A stretch of DNA of 64,000 nucleotides, taken from positions 1,065,531-1,129,530 of the forward strand of contig NZ_CP121472.1 in assembly GCF_036208045.1 (NCBI RefSeq), given 5' to 3'. The notes beneath the pieces were generated by a model. It saw only the letters and a list, made by a program, of their open reading frames with translations. It made no database searches and was not told the origin of the DNA. The stretch's first letter is position 1. Every line of letters starts with the position of its first letter. A program made the translations under genes and the position numbers. The stretch comes from Thiorhodovibrio winogradskyi. GTDB taxonomy: Bacteria > Pseudomonadota > Gammaproteobacteria > Chromatiales > Chromatiaceae. This document shows, one piece after another, positions 1-10,044 of the stretch.

Positions 1-5
1 TGACC

Positions 6-1862
6 ATGACCCATGATGGCGCAACCAGAACCCGCCATGCCAAATTGCTCGCCTGGGTGGATGAAATGGCGGCATTGACCACGCCGGACCGCATCTGTTG
101 GTGCGATGGCTCGGAGGAAGAATACAAACGTATTTGCGATCAGGCCGTGGAGGGCGGGACCTTCATTCGTCTCAATCCCGAGAAGCGTCCGAACAGCTTT
201 CTTGCCCGCTCGCACCCGAGCGATGTCGCGCGGGTGGAAAATCGCACTTTTATTTGCTCCGAGCGCGAGGAAGACGCTGGTCCAACTAACAATTGGATGG
301 ACCCCAAGGCGATGCGCGTCGAACTCAAGGAACGCTTTCGCGGCTGCATGCGCGGGCGCACCATGTATATCATCCCATTCAGCATGGGACCCCTTGGCTC
401 TCCCATCGCGCATATCGGCATTGAGATTACAGACTCAGCTTACGTGGTCGCCAACCAGCGCATCATGACCCGCATGGGGCAGTCGGTGCTGGATGTGCTG
501 GGCGAGGAGGGAGACTTCGTCCCGTGCATGCACAGTGTTGGTGCGCCGCTGGAACCCAACCAGGACGACGTGCCCTGGCCCTGCGCGACTAATATCGAGG
601 ACAAGTACATTGTCCATTTCCCGGAGACCCGTGAAATCTGGTCCTTCGGCAGCGGCTATGGTGGCAATGCCCTGCTTGGCAAGAAATGCTTCGCGTTGCG
701 CATTGCCTCGGTCATGGCGCGCGACGAGGGCTGGCTGGCCGAGCACATGCTGATTCTTGGCGTGGAGTCGCCCGAGGGCAAGAAGCACTATGTCGCCGCC
801 GCCTTCCCGAGCGCCTGTGGCAAGACCAACTTCGCCATGCTGATTCCACCCAAAGCCTTCGACGGCTGGAAGGTCACCACGGTCGGCGATGATATTGCCT
901 GGATCAAGCCCAATCCCGAGGATGGGCGCTTCTATGGTATCAACCCTGAGTACGGCTATTTCGGTGTCGCACCCGGCACCAACGAGAGCTCCAATCCCAA
1001 TGCGCTGGCCTCGCTGAAGGAAAATGCCATCTTCACCAACACCGCCCTGACCGACGATGGCGATGTGTGGTGGGAGGGGTTGACCAAGGAGCCGCCGGCG
1101 CACCTGATTGACTGGCAGGGCAAGGACTGGACGCCGAACAGCGACCGCCCGGCCGCGCATCCGAACTCTCGCTTCACCGCGCCGGCTGGCCAGTGTCCGT
1201 CGGTCGACCCTGCTTGGGAGGATCCGGCCGGTGTGCCCATTAGCGCTTTTCTCTTTGGTGGGCGTGTCAGCAAAAACTTTCCGCTGGTGTTTCAAAGCTT
1301 CAACTGGGAGCACGGCGTTTATCTGGCCGCCACCATGGGCTCGGAGGCCACGGCCGCGGCCGTCAGCCAGCAGTCGATGCGGCGCGATCCCATGGCCATG
1401 CTGCCCTTCTGCGGTTACAACATGGCCGAGTACTGGAAGCACTGGCTGCGTATCGGGCGGCAGAAGGTGGCCACGCCGCCGCCAATTTTCCGCGTGAATT
1501 GGTTTCGCAAGGATGACCATGGCCACTTCATCTGGCCTGGCTTTGGTGACAACATGCGGGTGTTGGAATGGATAGTCGCACGCTGCGAGGGCCGCGCGCC
1601 CGCGGTGGAGAGTCCATTTGGTTTGTTGCCACCCTATGCTGCCCTGAACTGGAAGGGAATCGACTTCAGCAAGGCCGATTTCGACTCCATCATGAATATC
1701 GACAAGGAGATTGCCCGCCGTGAAGCGCTCGACCAGGAAGAACTTCTAGCGCGCTTTGGCGACCACCTGCCGCGCGAACTGGAGCAGCAGCGCGAATTGC
1801 TGCTCACACGCCTGTACCATTCTCCAGAGGTTTGGAAGTTGCCCGAGGCCGATCAAGGCTGA
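6..1862 (+). CDS. pckG: Phosphoenolpyruvate carboxykinase (GTP)
   Basis: Converts oxaloacetate plus GTP to phosphoenolpyruvate, CO2 and GDP, linking the TCA cycle to gluconeogenesis in the cytoplasm. The 618 aa product has the usual length of the GTP-dependent family. It carries the P-loop-like motif FPSACGKTN near residues 267-275, followed by the metal/nucleotide region [10 protein letters not shown], and an early NNWMDP motif. The family differs from the shorter ATP-dependent PckA. The start codon lies six bases from the window edge, so the promoter is not visible. It stands alone; glnS follows after about 230 bp. Confidence 0.95.
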   Translation: MTHDGATRTRHAKLLAWVDEMAALTTPDRICWCDGSEEEYKRICDQAVEGGTFIRLNPEKRPNSFLARSHPSDVARVENRTFICSEREEDAGPTNNWMDPKAMRVELKERFRGCMRGRTMYIIPFSMGPLGSPIAHIGIEITDSAYVVANQRIMTRMGQSVLDVLGEEGDFVPCMHSVGAPLEPNQDDVPWPCATNIEDKYIVHFPETREIWSFGSGYGGNALLGKKCFALRIASVMARDEGWLAEHMLILGVESPEGKKHYVAAAFPSACGKTNFAMLIPPKAFDGWKVTTVGDDIAWIKPNPEDGRFYGINPEYGYFGVAPGTNESSNPNALASLKENAIFTNTALTDDGDVWWEGLTKEPPAHLIDWQGKDWTPNSDRPAAHPNSRFTAPAGQCPSVDPAWEDPAGVPISAFLFGGRVSKNFPLVFQSFNWEHGVYLAATMGSEATAAAVSQQSMRRDPMAMLPFCGYNMAEYWKHWLRIGRQKVATPPPIFRVNWFRKDDHGHFIWPGFGDNMRVLEWIVARCEGRAPAVESPFGLLPPYAALNWKGIDFSKADFDSIMNIDKEIARREALDQEELLARFGDHLPRELEQQRELLLTRLYHSPEVWKLPEADQG

Positions 1863-2089
1863 GGCAGGCCAAGGCAGTGGGAGACCGGCGGCCATTGTGC
1901 GCCGCCGATATTCCGATTTCCATTGCTGCAGTCTCTTCGCGAACAAGCTATCCTTGCGCTCAAGCTGCATCGGCAGGCGTTCTGAGATGCTGGTCCGTAG
2001 GGGCTGTTTCATTCGCTAGAATTGCCATCTTTTTCACCCAGCTTACTTTCACCTAGCTTAATTCCCTGGCCAAACAGAAGCCCCGTTCG
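1863..2089. other. pckG-glnS intergenic region
   Basis: About 230 bp separating pckG from glnS. It should hold the glnS promoter, but I see no convincing -35/-10 pair and no rho-independent terminator for pckG. Confidence 0.4.
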
Positions 2090-3778
2090 ATGTCCGACAC
2101 ACCCGCCGCGCCCGCAACCCATTTCATTCGCCAGATCGTCGCGGCGGACCTTGCCGCGGGCAAGCACGCGCGCGTTGTCACGCGCTTTCCGCCCGAGCCC
2201 AATGGCTATTTGCACATCGGTCATGCCAAGTCGATTGTGCTTAACTTTGGCCTGGCGCAAGACCTCGGTGGTCAGTGCAATCTGCGCTTTGACGATACCA
2301 ATCCGCTCAAGGAAAGCCCCGAGTTCGTCGCATCCATCCAGGCCGATGTGCGCTGGCTTGGCTTTGACTGGGGCGAACGTGTGTTTTTTGCCTCCGATTA
2401 TTTCGAGCAGCTTTATGGCTTCGCGCTCGAGTTGATCGATCAGGGATTGGCCTATGTCTGCGATCTCAGCGCCGAGGATACCCGCACCCATCGCGGCACC
2501 CTGACCGAGCCCGGACGCGACAGCCCCTATCGCGAGCGCTCGGTGGCGGAGAACCGGGCGCTGTTTGAACGCATGCGCGCCGGGGACTTTGATGATGGCA
2601 GCCGCACACTGCGCGCGCGCATCGACATGGCCTCGCCCAACATCAACCTGCGCGATCCGGTGCTCTACCGCATCAAGCGAGGCGTGATCCATCATCAAAC
2701 TGGCAATGCCTGGTGTCTTTATCCCACCTACGACTTCACCCATCCGCTCTCCGATGCGCTCGAAGGCGTGACCCATTCGCTGTGCACGCTTGAATTCGAG
2801 GATCATCGCCCGCTCTATGACTGGTGCATCGAGCATGTCTCGGTGCCGACGCGGCCGCGCCAAATTGAGTTCAGCCGGCTGAATCTCGAATATGCCGTGA
2901 TGAGCAAGCGCATCCTCACCCGCCTGGTCGAGGAGGGCCTGGTCGCCGGTTGGGATGATCCACGCATGCCGACCATCGCCGGGCTGCGTCGACGCGGCTA
3001 CACGCCGGAATCCATTCGCGATTTCTGTACCCGCATCGGTGTGACCAAGGCGGACAATCTGGTCGAAATGGGCATGCTCGAGAGCGCCATCCGCGACCAT
3101 CTCGACGCCAGCGCGCCGCGCGCCATGGTGGTGCTGCGCCCGCTCAAAGTGGTGCTGGACAATTGGCCGGCGGAACGCCTTGATGAGCTCCAGGCGGCAC
3201 GTCACCCCAAGGATGACAGCATGGGGCTCCGCACACTGCCCTTTGGCCGCGAGCTGTGGATTGACCGCGAGGATTTCTCCGAGGATCCGCCCAAAGGCTT
3301 CAAGCGCCTGGTGCCGGGTGGCGAGGTACGCCTGCGTAACGCCTATGTCATTCGCTGCGAAGAGGTGATCCGCGACGCGGATGGCACCCCGGTCGAGCTG
3401 CGAGCCTCGGTTGACTTCGATACCCTGGGCTGCAATCCGCGGGGTCGCAAGGTGAAGGGCGTGATTCACTGGGTGGCGGCCCAGGGCGCGGTGAGCGCCG
3501 AGGTCAGACTCTATGATCGGCTGTTCAACAGGCCCAATCCTGGTGCGGGAGGGCGCGACATGGTCGCCGATCTCAACCCCGGATCCTTGAGCGTCTTGAC
3601 TGGCTGCCAGGCCGAGGCCAGTCTGGGCGATGCGCTGCCTGGCGAGCGCTTTCAGTTTGAGCGCGAGGGCTATTTCGCCGTCGATGATGACAGCCGGGCG
3701 GACTGCCTGGTCTTCAATCGCACAGTGACCCTGCGCGATACCTGGGGCAAGCAGCAGGCCGCGCGCGGGGCCGCCTGA
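2090..3778 (+). CDS. glnS: Glutaminyl-tRNA synthetase
   Basis: Class I aminoacyl-tRNA synthetase charging tRNA-Gln with glutamine. The Rossmann domain begins with [15 protein letters not shown] (about residues 33-47, containing the HIGH signature). The KMSKS-equivalent is VMSKR near residues 270-274, the usual GlnRS variant. The anticodon-binding beta-barrels occupy the C-terminal third. At 562 aa it matches the bacterial family. A true GlnRS means this organism charges tRNA-Gln directly, at least in part, rather than relying only on GatCAB transamidation. Start chosen at [12 protein letters not shown], which aligns with the family N-terminus. Confidence 0.96.
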   Translation: MSDTPAAPATHFIRQIVAADLAAGKHARVVTRFPPEPNGYLHIGHAKSIVLNFGLAQDLGGQCNLRFDDTNPLKESPEFVASIQADVRWLGFDWGERVFFASDYFEQLYGFALELIDQGLAYVCDLSAEDTRTHRGTLTEPGRDSPYRERSVAENRALFERMRAGDFDDGSRTLRARIDMASPNINLRDPVLYRIKRGVIHHQTGNAWCLYPTYDFTHPLSDALEGVTHSLCTLEFEDHRPLYDWCIEHVSVPTRPRQIEFSRLNLEYAVMSKRILTRLVEEGLVAGWDDPRMPTIAGLRRRGYTPESIRDFCTRIGVTKADNLVEMGMLESAIRDHLDASAPRAMVVLRPLKVVLDNWPAERLDELQAARHPKDDSMGLRTLPFGRELWIDREDFSEDPPKGFKRLVPGGEVRLRNAYVIRCEEVIRDADGTPVELRASVDFDTLGCNPRGRKVKGVIHWVAAQGAVSAEVRLYDRLFNRPNPGAGGRDMVADLNPGSLSVLTGCQAEASLGDALPGERFQFEREGYFAVDDDSRADCLVFNRTVTLRDTWGKQQAARGAA

Positions 3779-3827
3779 TGTTGGCGGCCGCAACGGGAAT
3801 CGAAATGACGTTCGAGACGAGGCCAGC

Positions 3828-4403
3828 ATGACGGAGACATCCAAGCCGCCCAAGGTTCAGAGCCAAGGTATCCCCGCCCTGGAGCGCGCTTTTCTGGCTG
3901 CCAGCATCCGGCTGACGGCGCGTTTCTACAGCAAGGATCGCATCACCGCCATGTTCCGTGAGGAGGCGCATTTGGCACTGGAGCTGGCGTCACGCCTGTC
4001 GCTTGAGGAGGGCCAACGACGGGTGAGGATCCCGCGCTTCTTCGGCGTCGAGGCCGAGAGCTGTGACTGGTCGGTCTTCATGACACTGGAACATCTGGTT
4101 ATCGCCAATACCGCGATTACGGCTCAGCTGCCGCGCCTATACTCAGGACGTGATCCCTGTATCGACTTTCCACTCGAGGATCTGAAACCCGTCCCCAGCG
4201 CCGGGCCCGAGCAGATCGAAAGTCTCGCCACTCTGCGCGAGCGCTATACCGAGGTGGTCGACAAGCTCGGCAACCTCCACGCCGGCTCCCGCTGTCCCCA
4301 CCCCTGGTTCGGTAATTTCTCCGCCGCGCAATGGCATGCGCTGGCTGCCTTTCATACCAGTACCCACCGTCGCCAGATCGAACGCATCCTGAAAGTGCGC
4401 TAG
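3828..4403 (+). CDS. DinB-like four-helix protein
   Basis: A 191 aa protein of the DinB/YfiT-like four-helix-bundle superfamily. The evidence is a helix around WSVFMTLEHLVIAN, where the His would be a metal ligand, and the C-terminal block HALAAFHTSTHRRQIERI, with the paired His pattern typical of DinB-fold metal sites. Family members include damage-induced proteins and thiol-dependent transferases; the substrate here is unknown. It starts 49 bp after glnS and may be co-transcribed with it. It ends about 470 bp before the dcw cluster and shows no link to cell division. Confidence 0.7.
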   Translation: MTETSKPPKVQSQGIPALERAFLAASIRLTARFYSKDRITAMFREEAHLALELASRLSLEEGQRRVRIPRFFGVEAESCDWSVFMTLEHLVIANTAITAQLPRLYSGRDPCIDFPLEDLKPVPSAGPEQIESLATLRERYTEVVDKLGNLHAGSRCPHPWFGNFSAAQWHALAAFHTSTHRRQIERILKVR

Positions 4404-4693
4404 GCGCGGGCGCCCCACTTCTCCCCACAGCCGGTTCTTGAGGTTCTTTCCCGAGCTCCCGCCGGGCTTATTTTGAGCTCTAGGCGGACTCGCTCCAAGT
4501 TTCCGACGAACGGTCGTTGTGCCCGATGTTCAGCGCCAGTGATCCGGCGTTAGCAGTTTCAAATTTCGCGTGAAATCGGGCTTTCCAGTGTCTCGCGCTG
4601 CCCGACTTGCGGACCTTTCCCCAGGGCCAAACACCTGCCCCAAAGACCTCAAAAAAACCTCGAATAGATCTTAGCAATTTCGTGCAATTATAT

Positions 4694-4718
4694 GAAAATT
4701 GGTTATTTTCCAATTTTC
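4694..4718. promoter_or_regulatory. Perfect AT-rich inverted repeat upstream of mraZ
   Basis: Nine-base arms GAAAATTGG (4694-4702) and CCAATTTTC (4710-4718) with a 7-nt AT spacer. It lies about 65 bp upstream of the mraZ -35 box. The stem is too AT-rich and lacks a U-tract, so a protein-binding operator or a weak hairpin is likelier than a terminator. The rest of 4404-4780 holds no gene I can recognise. Confidence 0.45.
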
Positions 4719-4782
4719 TCGGTTGAGGTTTAAGCAAGTTGCGTAAGTTGCTGGCAACCCGTTAAAAATGGCTGCTACTTCC

Positions 4783-4811
4783 TTGACCGATGGATCAGGC
4801 TCTCCTAATAT
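4783..4811 (+). promoter_or_regulatory. Sigma70-type promoter of the dcw cluster
   Basis: TTGACC (4783-4788) and TAATAT (4806-4811) are separated by exactly 17 bp, close to consensus. Transcription would start near 4818, immediately upstream of or within the MraZ boxes. This arrangement lets MraZ repress by blocking RNA polymerase, as is known for the Pmra promoter. Confidence 0.75.
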
Positions 4812-4820
4812 CAAGCTCGC

Positions 4821-4850
4821 GTGGGGGATTGTGGGGAATTAGGGGGTAAG
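4821..4850 (+). promoter_or_regulatory. MraZ operator, three 10-bp-phased boxes
   Basis: Three consecutive 10-bp units: GTGGGGGATT, GTGGGGAATT and AGGGGGTAAG. MraZ proteins are known to bind TGGG-type direct repeats at 10-bp periodicity between promoter and mraZ. Position just downstream of the -10 box and immediately before mraZ makes autoregulation of the dcw operon very likely. The third box deviates from GTGGG. Confidence 0.85.
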
Positions 4851-4869
4851 TCGCTCAGCGACAGCAGCT

Positions 4870-5325
4870 GTGTTTCGCGGGGTCAGCTATTTGAATCTTG
4901 ACGCCAAGGGGCGTCTGGCGATACCCGCGCGGCAGCGCGAGCGTCTGGCGCGCATGTGCGACTCGCGTTTGGTAATTACCGCTGACCCGCAACATTGTCT
5001 ACTGGTTTATCCAGAAACGACTTGGGCGGAAATCGAGCACAAGCTGATGAAGCTGCCGTCTTTCGATCCGACAAGTCGGTCCATGCAGCGGTTACTGATC
5101 GGCTACGCCAACGATGTCGAAATCGACACCCAGGGACGCGTGATGGTTACCAGCGAGCAGCGGGAGTATGCAAACCTCGATAAACGTGTCGCCCTGGTTG
5201 GCGTTGGAAATAAGTTTGAGTTGTGGGATGAGGCGATCTGGCGTCAAACCCTGAAAGACGCCGAAGCCTCTTTCGACATGGCGAACCTGGCGGCGAGTCC
5301 GGAACTCGGTTCGCTATCCATTTAA
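4870..5325 (+). CDS. mraZ: MraZ transcriptional regulator
   Basis: First gene of the dcw cluster; a DNA-binding protein with two AbrB-like MraZ domains that represses its own operon through the boxes just upstream. The GTG start gives MFRGVSYLNLDAKGRLAIP, matching the family N-terminus closely. The second domain has the DTQGRVMVTSEQREYANLDK block near residues 81-100. At 151 aa the length is normal. No strong Shine-Dalgarno precedes the GTG, consistent with modest expression of a regulator. Confidence 0.95.
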   Translation: MFRGVSYLNLDAKGRLAIPARQRERLARMCDSRLVITADPQHCLLVYPETTWAEIEHKLMKLPSFDPTSRSMQRLLIGYANDVEIDTQGRVMVTSEQREYANLDKRVALVGVGNKFELWDEAIWRQTLKDAEASFDMANLAASPELGSLSI

Positions 5326-5376
5326 CCCGGCCAGCCGCTTAAACCGGCCAGCCGGGGCAACCATACGGAGAACAGG

Positions 5377-6351
5377 ATGGGCCCGATTGGCTGTGACCAC
5401 CCCGGAGGCGGCACGGCTCTCGGGAACGCACAACATTGCCCGGTCCTTGTGGAAGAAACCATGCATGCATTGGCGATCAATCCGGCCGCGACCTATGTCG
5501 ATGCGACCTTCGGGCGCGGCGGGCATGCGCGCGCGCTGCTCCAACGTCTGGGCCCGCATGGCCGGCTGCTGGGTTTTGATCGCGACCCCGAGGCGATTGG
5601 TGCTGGTGAGACTCTGCGGCAGAGCGATGACCGTTTGCAGATCATTCACAGCCGGCTGGCCGAGACGCCGGCGCGGCTCAAGGCCCTGGGTCTGCAGGGA
5701 CGCATAGCTGGATTTCTGCTCGATCTTGGCGTGTCCTCGCCGCAGCTCGATACGCCCGAGCGTGGTTTCAGTTTCAACCAGGATGGCCCCCTTGACATGC
5801 GCATGGACCCAAACCACGGCGAGCCTCTGTCGGCCTGGCTGGCGCGCGCACCTGTAGCTGAGATCACCCGGGTGCTGAAAGACTATGGCGAAGAGCGCTA
5901 TGCCGCGCGCATCGCTCGTGCCATTGAGCGCGAGCGCGCGCAGCGGGCTCTGACGACCACGGGCGTTCTGGCCGGCTTGATTGAGCGCAGTGTGCCGACC
6001 CGCGAGCCCGGCAAGCATCCGGCCACTCGAAGCTTTCAAGCACTGCGTATTGTCATTAATCAAGAGCTGGATGAACTGCGCGCCTGCCTGGCGGGTGTGA
6101 CCGATCTGCTCGCCGCTGGCGGTCGGCTGGTGGTGATCAGCTTTCATTCACTTGAGGATCGGATCGTCAAACGCTTTATTCGCGATCAGGCGCGCGGGCC
6201 GGTGTTGCCCAAATCGGTGCCGGTGCGCGCTGCCGCCAGCAGTGGCCCGCTGCGGTCGGTTGGTAGCGCGCTGCGCCCAGGCGAGGCTGAACTCGCGCTC
6301 AATCCGCGTGCGCGCAGTGCCATCCTGCGGGTGGCGGAGCGGCGTTCATGA
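5377..6351 (+). CDS. rsmH: 16S rRNA (cytosine(1402)-N4)-methyltransferase
   Basis: SAM-dependent methyltransferase (MraW) acting on C1402 in the decoding centre of 16S rRNA. The 324 aa product has the SAM motif [14 protein letters not shown] near residues 40-53, [10 protein letters not shown], and the C-terminal [13 protein letters not shown] block, all diagnostic. An AGGAGAA-like Shine-Dalgarno sits just before the ATG. The stop overlaps the ftsL start (ATGA), indicating translational coupling. Confidence 0.95.
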   Translation: MGPIGCDHPGGGTALGNAQHCPVLVEETMHALAINPAATYVDATFGRGGHARALLQRLGPHGRLLGFDRDPEAIGAGETLRQSDDRLQIIHSRLAETPARLKALGLQGRIAGFLLDLGVSSPQLDTPERGFSFNQDGPLDMRMDPNHGEPLSAWLARAPVAEITRVLKDYGEERYAARIARAIERERAQRALTTTGVLAGLIERSVPTREPGKHPATRSFQALRIVINQELDELRACLAGVTDLLAAGGRLVVISFHSLEDRIVKRFIRDQARGPVLPKSVPVRAAASSGPLRSVGSALRPGEAELALNPRARSAILRVAERRS

Positions 6352-6635
6352 CTCGCTCGAGCCAAGTTAGCCTGGCGTTGCTCATGGTCGCAGTGCTTGT
6401 TAGTGCCGTGTCCGTTTCTTACGTAAAGTATCTTACGCGCGCTGAGTTTGTGCGCTTGCAGGAGGCCCGTGCCGAACGCGATGCCCTGGATGTGGAGTGG
6501 GGGCGTCTGCGCCTTGAGGAAGCATCGCTGACCGCGCACTCGCGGCTCGAGGAACGCGCGCGCCAGGCACTCGGCATGCATCTGCCCCAGGCGGCGGATG
6601 TGCGGGTGCTGGAGGTGGTGACCCATGGCCACTAG
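6348..6635 (+). CDS. ftsL: Cell division protein FtsL
   Basis: Small bitopic divisome protein (95 aa). It has a short cytoplasmic tail, one membrane segment (about residues 7-26, [19 protein letters not shown]) and a periplasmic leucine-rich coiled coil. In the family it forms a complex with FtsB and FtsQ and helps activate FtsWI. Sequence is poorly conserved; identification rests on size, topology and location between rsmH and ftsI. It overlaps rsmH by 4 bp and ftsI by 11 bp. Confidence 0.9.
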   Translation: MTRSSQVSLALLMVAVLVSAVSVSYVKYLTRAEFVRLQEARAERDALDVEWGRLRLEEASLTAHSRLEERARQALGMHLPQAADVRVLEVVTHGH

Positions 6636-8418
6636 GCTCGAGCGCGAAAAACGCGCCGAACGCTGGCAGAAGGCCTTGACGCAAAAGCCAAATTACTCGG
6701 CACGCCGGACGGTCCTCGTGCTTTGCCTGGGGGTCGCCTTCAGTGCCGTGCTGGCCAGCGCTTTCTATCGTCAGGTGTTGGAGACGGATTTTCTCAAGCA
6801 TGAGGGCGATCTGCGCTCGGTGCGCGAGCGTGAGATTCCAGCCCGTCGCGGCATGGTCATGGATCGCCACGGAGAGCCGCTGGCAATCAGCACCGCCGTG
6901 GCTACCCTGAGTATCGATCCGCGCTCCCTGCTTGAACGGCCCCAGGCCATCGCGCCCCTGGCGCGGAGTCTGGAACTCGACCCAAAGGAACTCGGGCAGC
7001 GGCTTGATCGTTTTCATGCCAAAGCCTTCATGTACCTACGTCGTCGTGTCGAGCCGCGTCTGGCCGAGGCGGCCGAGGATGTCGTGCACCGCTATGACGT
7101 GCAGGGTTTTGGTGTCGAGACCGAGTATCGTCGTTTTTATCCCGGTGGTGAGGTCTTTGCCCATGTGCTGGGTTTCACCAATATCGACGATCAGGGTCAG
7201 GAGGGCATTGAATTGGCCTATGACCCGCGACTGCGTGCGATTCCCGGCAAGCGCCGGGTGATTCAGGACGGTCGCGGCCGGGTGGTGGAGGAGATCGAGC
7301 AGATTCGCCCGCCGCGCCATGGTGATGATTTGTTGCTGAGCCTGGATAGGCGGTTGCAGTTTTTGACCTACCGCGAACTCAAGCGCGCGGTCAGTGAGCA
7401 TCAGGCCGTCGCCGGTACGGCTGTTCTGCTGGATGTTGATTCCGGCGAAGTGCTGGCGGCGGCCAGCCAGCCATCCTTCAATCCCAATGCGCCACGCTCT
7501 GAGTTGGCCGCGCAACGCCGCAATCGCGTCTTTACCGATCTGTTCGAGCCCGGTTCGACGGTCAAGCCCTTGGTCATTGCCATGGCTTTGGAAAATGGCG
7601 TCTTGAATCCAAACAGCATCGTGGATACCGGTCCAGGCTTTATGCAGGTCGGGCGCAATCGGGTGCGTGATGTGCGCAATTTTGGCCTGCTTAACACCAC
7701 CAGCGTGCTGACCAAATCGAGCAATGTTGGCATTGTGAAAATCGCCCGGCAGATGGATCCCGCGCTGCTATGGCAACTCTATGATCGGATCGGCTTCGGG
7801 CAGCCGCTGCGCTGGGTTGGCGATGAGCAACCCTTCCCCGGCACTGGGTCTGGGTTCTTGCCGAATTTTGAGGGTTGGTCGGAATTCGAACATGCCACCC
7901 TGGCGTTCGGCTATGGACTTAATGTCACCACCATGCAACTGGCCAGTGCCTATGCGGTGCTGGCCGGCGATGGCGTCTTGCGACCCGCGACCCTGCTGCG
8001 GCGGGATCGCGGTAGCGAGGCGCGACGGGTGTTCTCCGCTCGCACCACGCGCGAGGTTCGCGCCATGATGGAAACCGTGGTCTCGGCCGAGGGCACGGCT
8101 CGAAGAGCCGCCGTGACAGGCTATCGCGTCGCGGGTAAGACGGGGACTGCCAAGAAAGCCGGCCCCCGCGGCTATGTCGATGGGCAGTACCAGGCGGTCT
8201 TTGCCGGCATGGCGCCCGCGAGCGATCCACGTTTCGTCATGGTGGTGATGATCGATGAGCCGGGTGGCAAGGACTACTACGGTGGTCTGGTCGCGGCACC
8301 GGTTTTTGCCAAGGTCATGGAAATGGCGTTGCGCCTCTACAACGTGCCTCCGGATGATCCAGCGGCCAGCCTCTTGCTGACAGCCGGCGCGGACGGCCGC
8401 GCGGGAGTGCCCAGATGA
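6625..8418 (+). CDS. ftsI: Septal peptidoglycan transpeptidase FtsI (PBP3)
   Basis: Class B penicillin-binding protein cross-linking septal peptidoglycan with FtsW. The 597 aa product has an N-terminal membrane anchor (about residues 28-48), a pedestal domain and a transpeptidase domain. Catalytic motifs are intact: SxxK in EPGSTVKPL, SxN in KSSNVG, and KTG in VAGKTGTAKK. The stop overlaps the murE start. Target of beta-lactams by family knowledge. Confidence 0.96.
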   Translation: MATRLEREKRAERWQKALTQKPNYSARRTVLVLCLGVAFSAVLASAFYRQVLETDFLKHEGDLRSVREREIPARRGMVMDRHGEPLAISTAVATLSIDPRSLLERPQAIAPLARSLELDPKELGQRLDRFHAKAFMYLRRRVEPRLAEAAEDVVHRYDVQGFGVETEYRRFYPGGEVFAHVLGFTNIDDQGQEGIELAYDPRLRAIPGKRRVIQDGRGRVVEEIEQIRPPRHGDDLLLSLDRRLQFLTYRELKRAVSEHQAVAGTAVLLDVDSGEVLAAASQPSFNPNAPRSELAAQRRNRVFTDLFEPGSTVKPLVIAMALENGVLNPNSIVDTGPGFMQVGRNRVRDVRNFGLLNTTSVLTKSSNVGIVKIARQMDPALLWQLYDRIGFGQPLRWVGDEQPFPGTGSGFLPNFEGWSEFEHATLAFGYGLNVTTMQLASAYAVLAGDGVLRPATLLRRDRGSEARRVFSARTTREVRAMMETVVSAEGTARRAAVTGYRVAGKTGTAKKAGPRGYVDGQYQAVFAGMAPASDPRFVMVVMIDEPGGKDYYGGLVAAPVFAKVMEMALRLYNVPPDDPAASLLLTAGADGRAGVPR

Positions 8419-10043
8419 TGGCGGCCCCCGCGCTTTCCGCCGGTGTCTGGCGGCTTGATGACTTGCTCGCGGGCTTCATCGCGCCTGGTATCGAGGTGCC
8501 GTCGGTACCGCTCGCGGGGCTTGCGCTCGACAGTCGCAAGGCCGGTCCGGGCGCCTTGTTTCTGGCCTGCCAGGGCGGGCAGGCGCATGGGCTCGATTTT
8601 GCCCGCGAACTGGCCGGTCGCGGACTTGGCGCCATTGCGGCTGAGCCCAGTGGCACTTGGCCTGCGGCAGCCATCAGCGCATTGGCCACTGAGCTTGATC
8701 TGCCAGTCATTCCGGTTGAGCAACTTGGCACCCGCGCGGGAGCCATAGCGGCGCGTTTCCATCATGACCCTAGCGTTGCGCTCGAGGTGATCGGCATCAC
8801 CGGCACCAATGGTAAGACCAGTGTCAGCCATTTTGTCGCCCAGAGCCTGACGCCCGAGACGCGTTGTGCCGTTATTGGCACTCTTGGGCAAGGATTTCCC
8901 GGTGCCCTGTCTGGCACCGGCATGACCACGCCGGATGCGCTGAGTCTTCAGGCCATGCTGGCTGATCTGCGCCAGCAGGGCGCCGAGGCGGTGGCGATGG
9001 AGGTCTCCTCGCATGCGCTGGCGCAGCGGCGTGCCGATGCGGTGCATTTTGATTTCGCGCTGTTGACCAACCTGACCCGGGATCACCTCGACTATCACGA
9101 CAGCATGGATGCCTATGCGGCGGCCAAGGCGCGACTCTTTGCCTTTCCGGACCTGCGCTGGGCCATCCTCAATGCCGATGATGACTTCACTAGCCGAGTG
9201 CTTGGGAGCCTGGCGCAAGAGGTTCGACTGGCGCTTTACAGCCTGAAGCCCGTGCTCAGTCTCCCGGCCGGGGTGCGAGGACGCTGTGACCTGTTGCTAT
9301 GTACCCAGGAACTGGCTCTGCATCAGCGCGGACTGAGCCTGAGCGTCCAGGCATGGCGACCGGCGGCCGGAGGTGACTTGCAAGAGGGCGTCATTCAGGC
9401 CGACTTGGTCGGACGCTTCAATGCCGCCAATCTCCTTGCCACCCTAACCCTGCTGCTGGCGCGTGGAGCGCGTTTCGAGACCGCCTTGCGTCAACTCGGT
9501 CAAGTCAGGGGCGTGCCAGGGCGGATGGAATGCTTCGGCGCGCCGGGTGAGCCTCTGTGTGTGGTCGACTACGCCCACACTCCGGATGCACTCGAGCAGG
9601 CCTTGCGTGAGCTACGCTCTCACTGCGCCGGCAAGCTGATTGTGGTCTTTGGCTGCGGTGGCGAGCGTGACCGTGGCAAGCGTCCGCTGATGGGGCGTGC
9701 TGCCGCACGCTTGGCTGACCACATCATTTTGACCGACGATAATCCGCGCCATGAGGACGGCGACACCATTATTGCTGAGATTCTGGCTGGCATGCATGGG
9801 ATCGGAACACATAAATTAGATGCCAGCGGACGACAGGTCGATGGCGGGATATCCACTTCAGAGATTGAACGCCAGCGTGCCGTGGCGATTCGTCGCGCCT
9901 TGTTGCTGGCCGGTCCGGAGGATGCGGTGCTGATCGCCGGCAAGGGCCATGAGAGCGAACAGGACATGGGCGAGCTCAAGGTGCGCTTCAGTGATCGCGC
10001 CCAAGTCGTGCAGGCGCTGCGCGAGTGGCGAGGGAGGATCTGA
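8415..10043 (+). CDS. murE: UDP-MurNAc-tripeptide ligase MurE
   Basis: Cytoplasmic Mur ligase adding the third residue, expected to be meso-diaminopimelate in a Gram-negative, to UDP-MurNAc-L-Ala-D-Glu. The 542 aa product shows the ATP loop GITGTNGKTSVSHF and, near the C-terminus, DDNPRHEDG, which fits the DNPR motif of DAP-adding MurE enzymes. It is somewhat longer than the E. coli enzyme (495 aa). It starts within the ftsI stop (ATGATG). Confidence 0.95.
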   Translation: MMAAPALSAGVWRLDDLLAGFIAPGIEVPSVPLAGLALDSRKAGPGALFLACQGGQAHGLDFARELAGRGLGAIAAEPSGTWPAAAISALATELDLPVIPVEQLGTRAGAIAARFHHDPSVALEVIGITGTNGKTSVSHFVAQSLTPETRCAVIGTLGQGFPGALSGTGMTTPDALSLQAMLADLRQQGAEAVAMEVSSHALAQRRADAVHFDFALLTNLTRDHLDYHDSMDAYAAAKARLFAFPDLRWAILNADDDFTSRVLGSLAQEVRLALYSLKPVLSLPAGVRGRCDLLLCTQELALHQRGLSLSVQAWRPAAGGDLQEGVIQADLVGRFNAANLLATLTLLLARGARFETALRQLGQVRGVPGRMECFGAPGEPLCVVDYAHTPDALEQALRELRSHCAGKLIVVFGCGGERDRGKRPLMGRAAARLADHIILTDDNPRHEDGDTIIAEILAGMHGIGTHKLDASGRQVDGGISTSEIERQRAVAIRRALLLAGPEDAVLIAGKGHESEQDMGELKVRFSDRAQVVQALREWRGRI

Positions 10044-10044
10044 T

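Noticed and set aside
435-1526. 363-codon frame opposite pckG
   Set aside because: Antisense shadow of pckG; no recognisable domain or ribosome site.
2009-3853. 614-codon open frame opposite glnS
   Set aside because: Exact antisense of a well-conserved gene; composition reflects GC-rich codon bias, with no family match.
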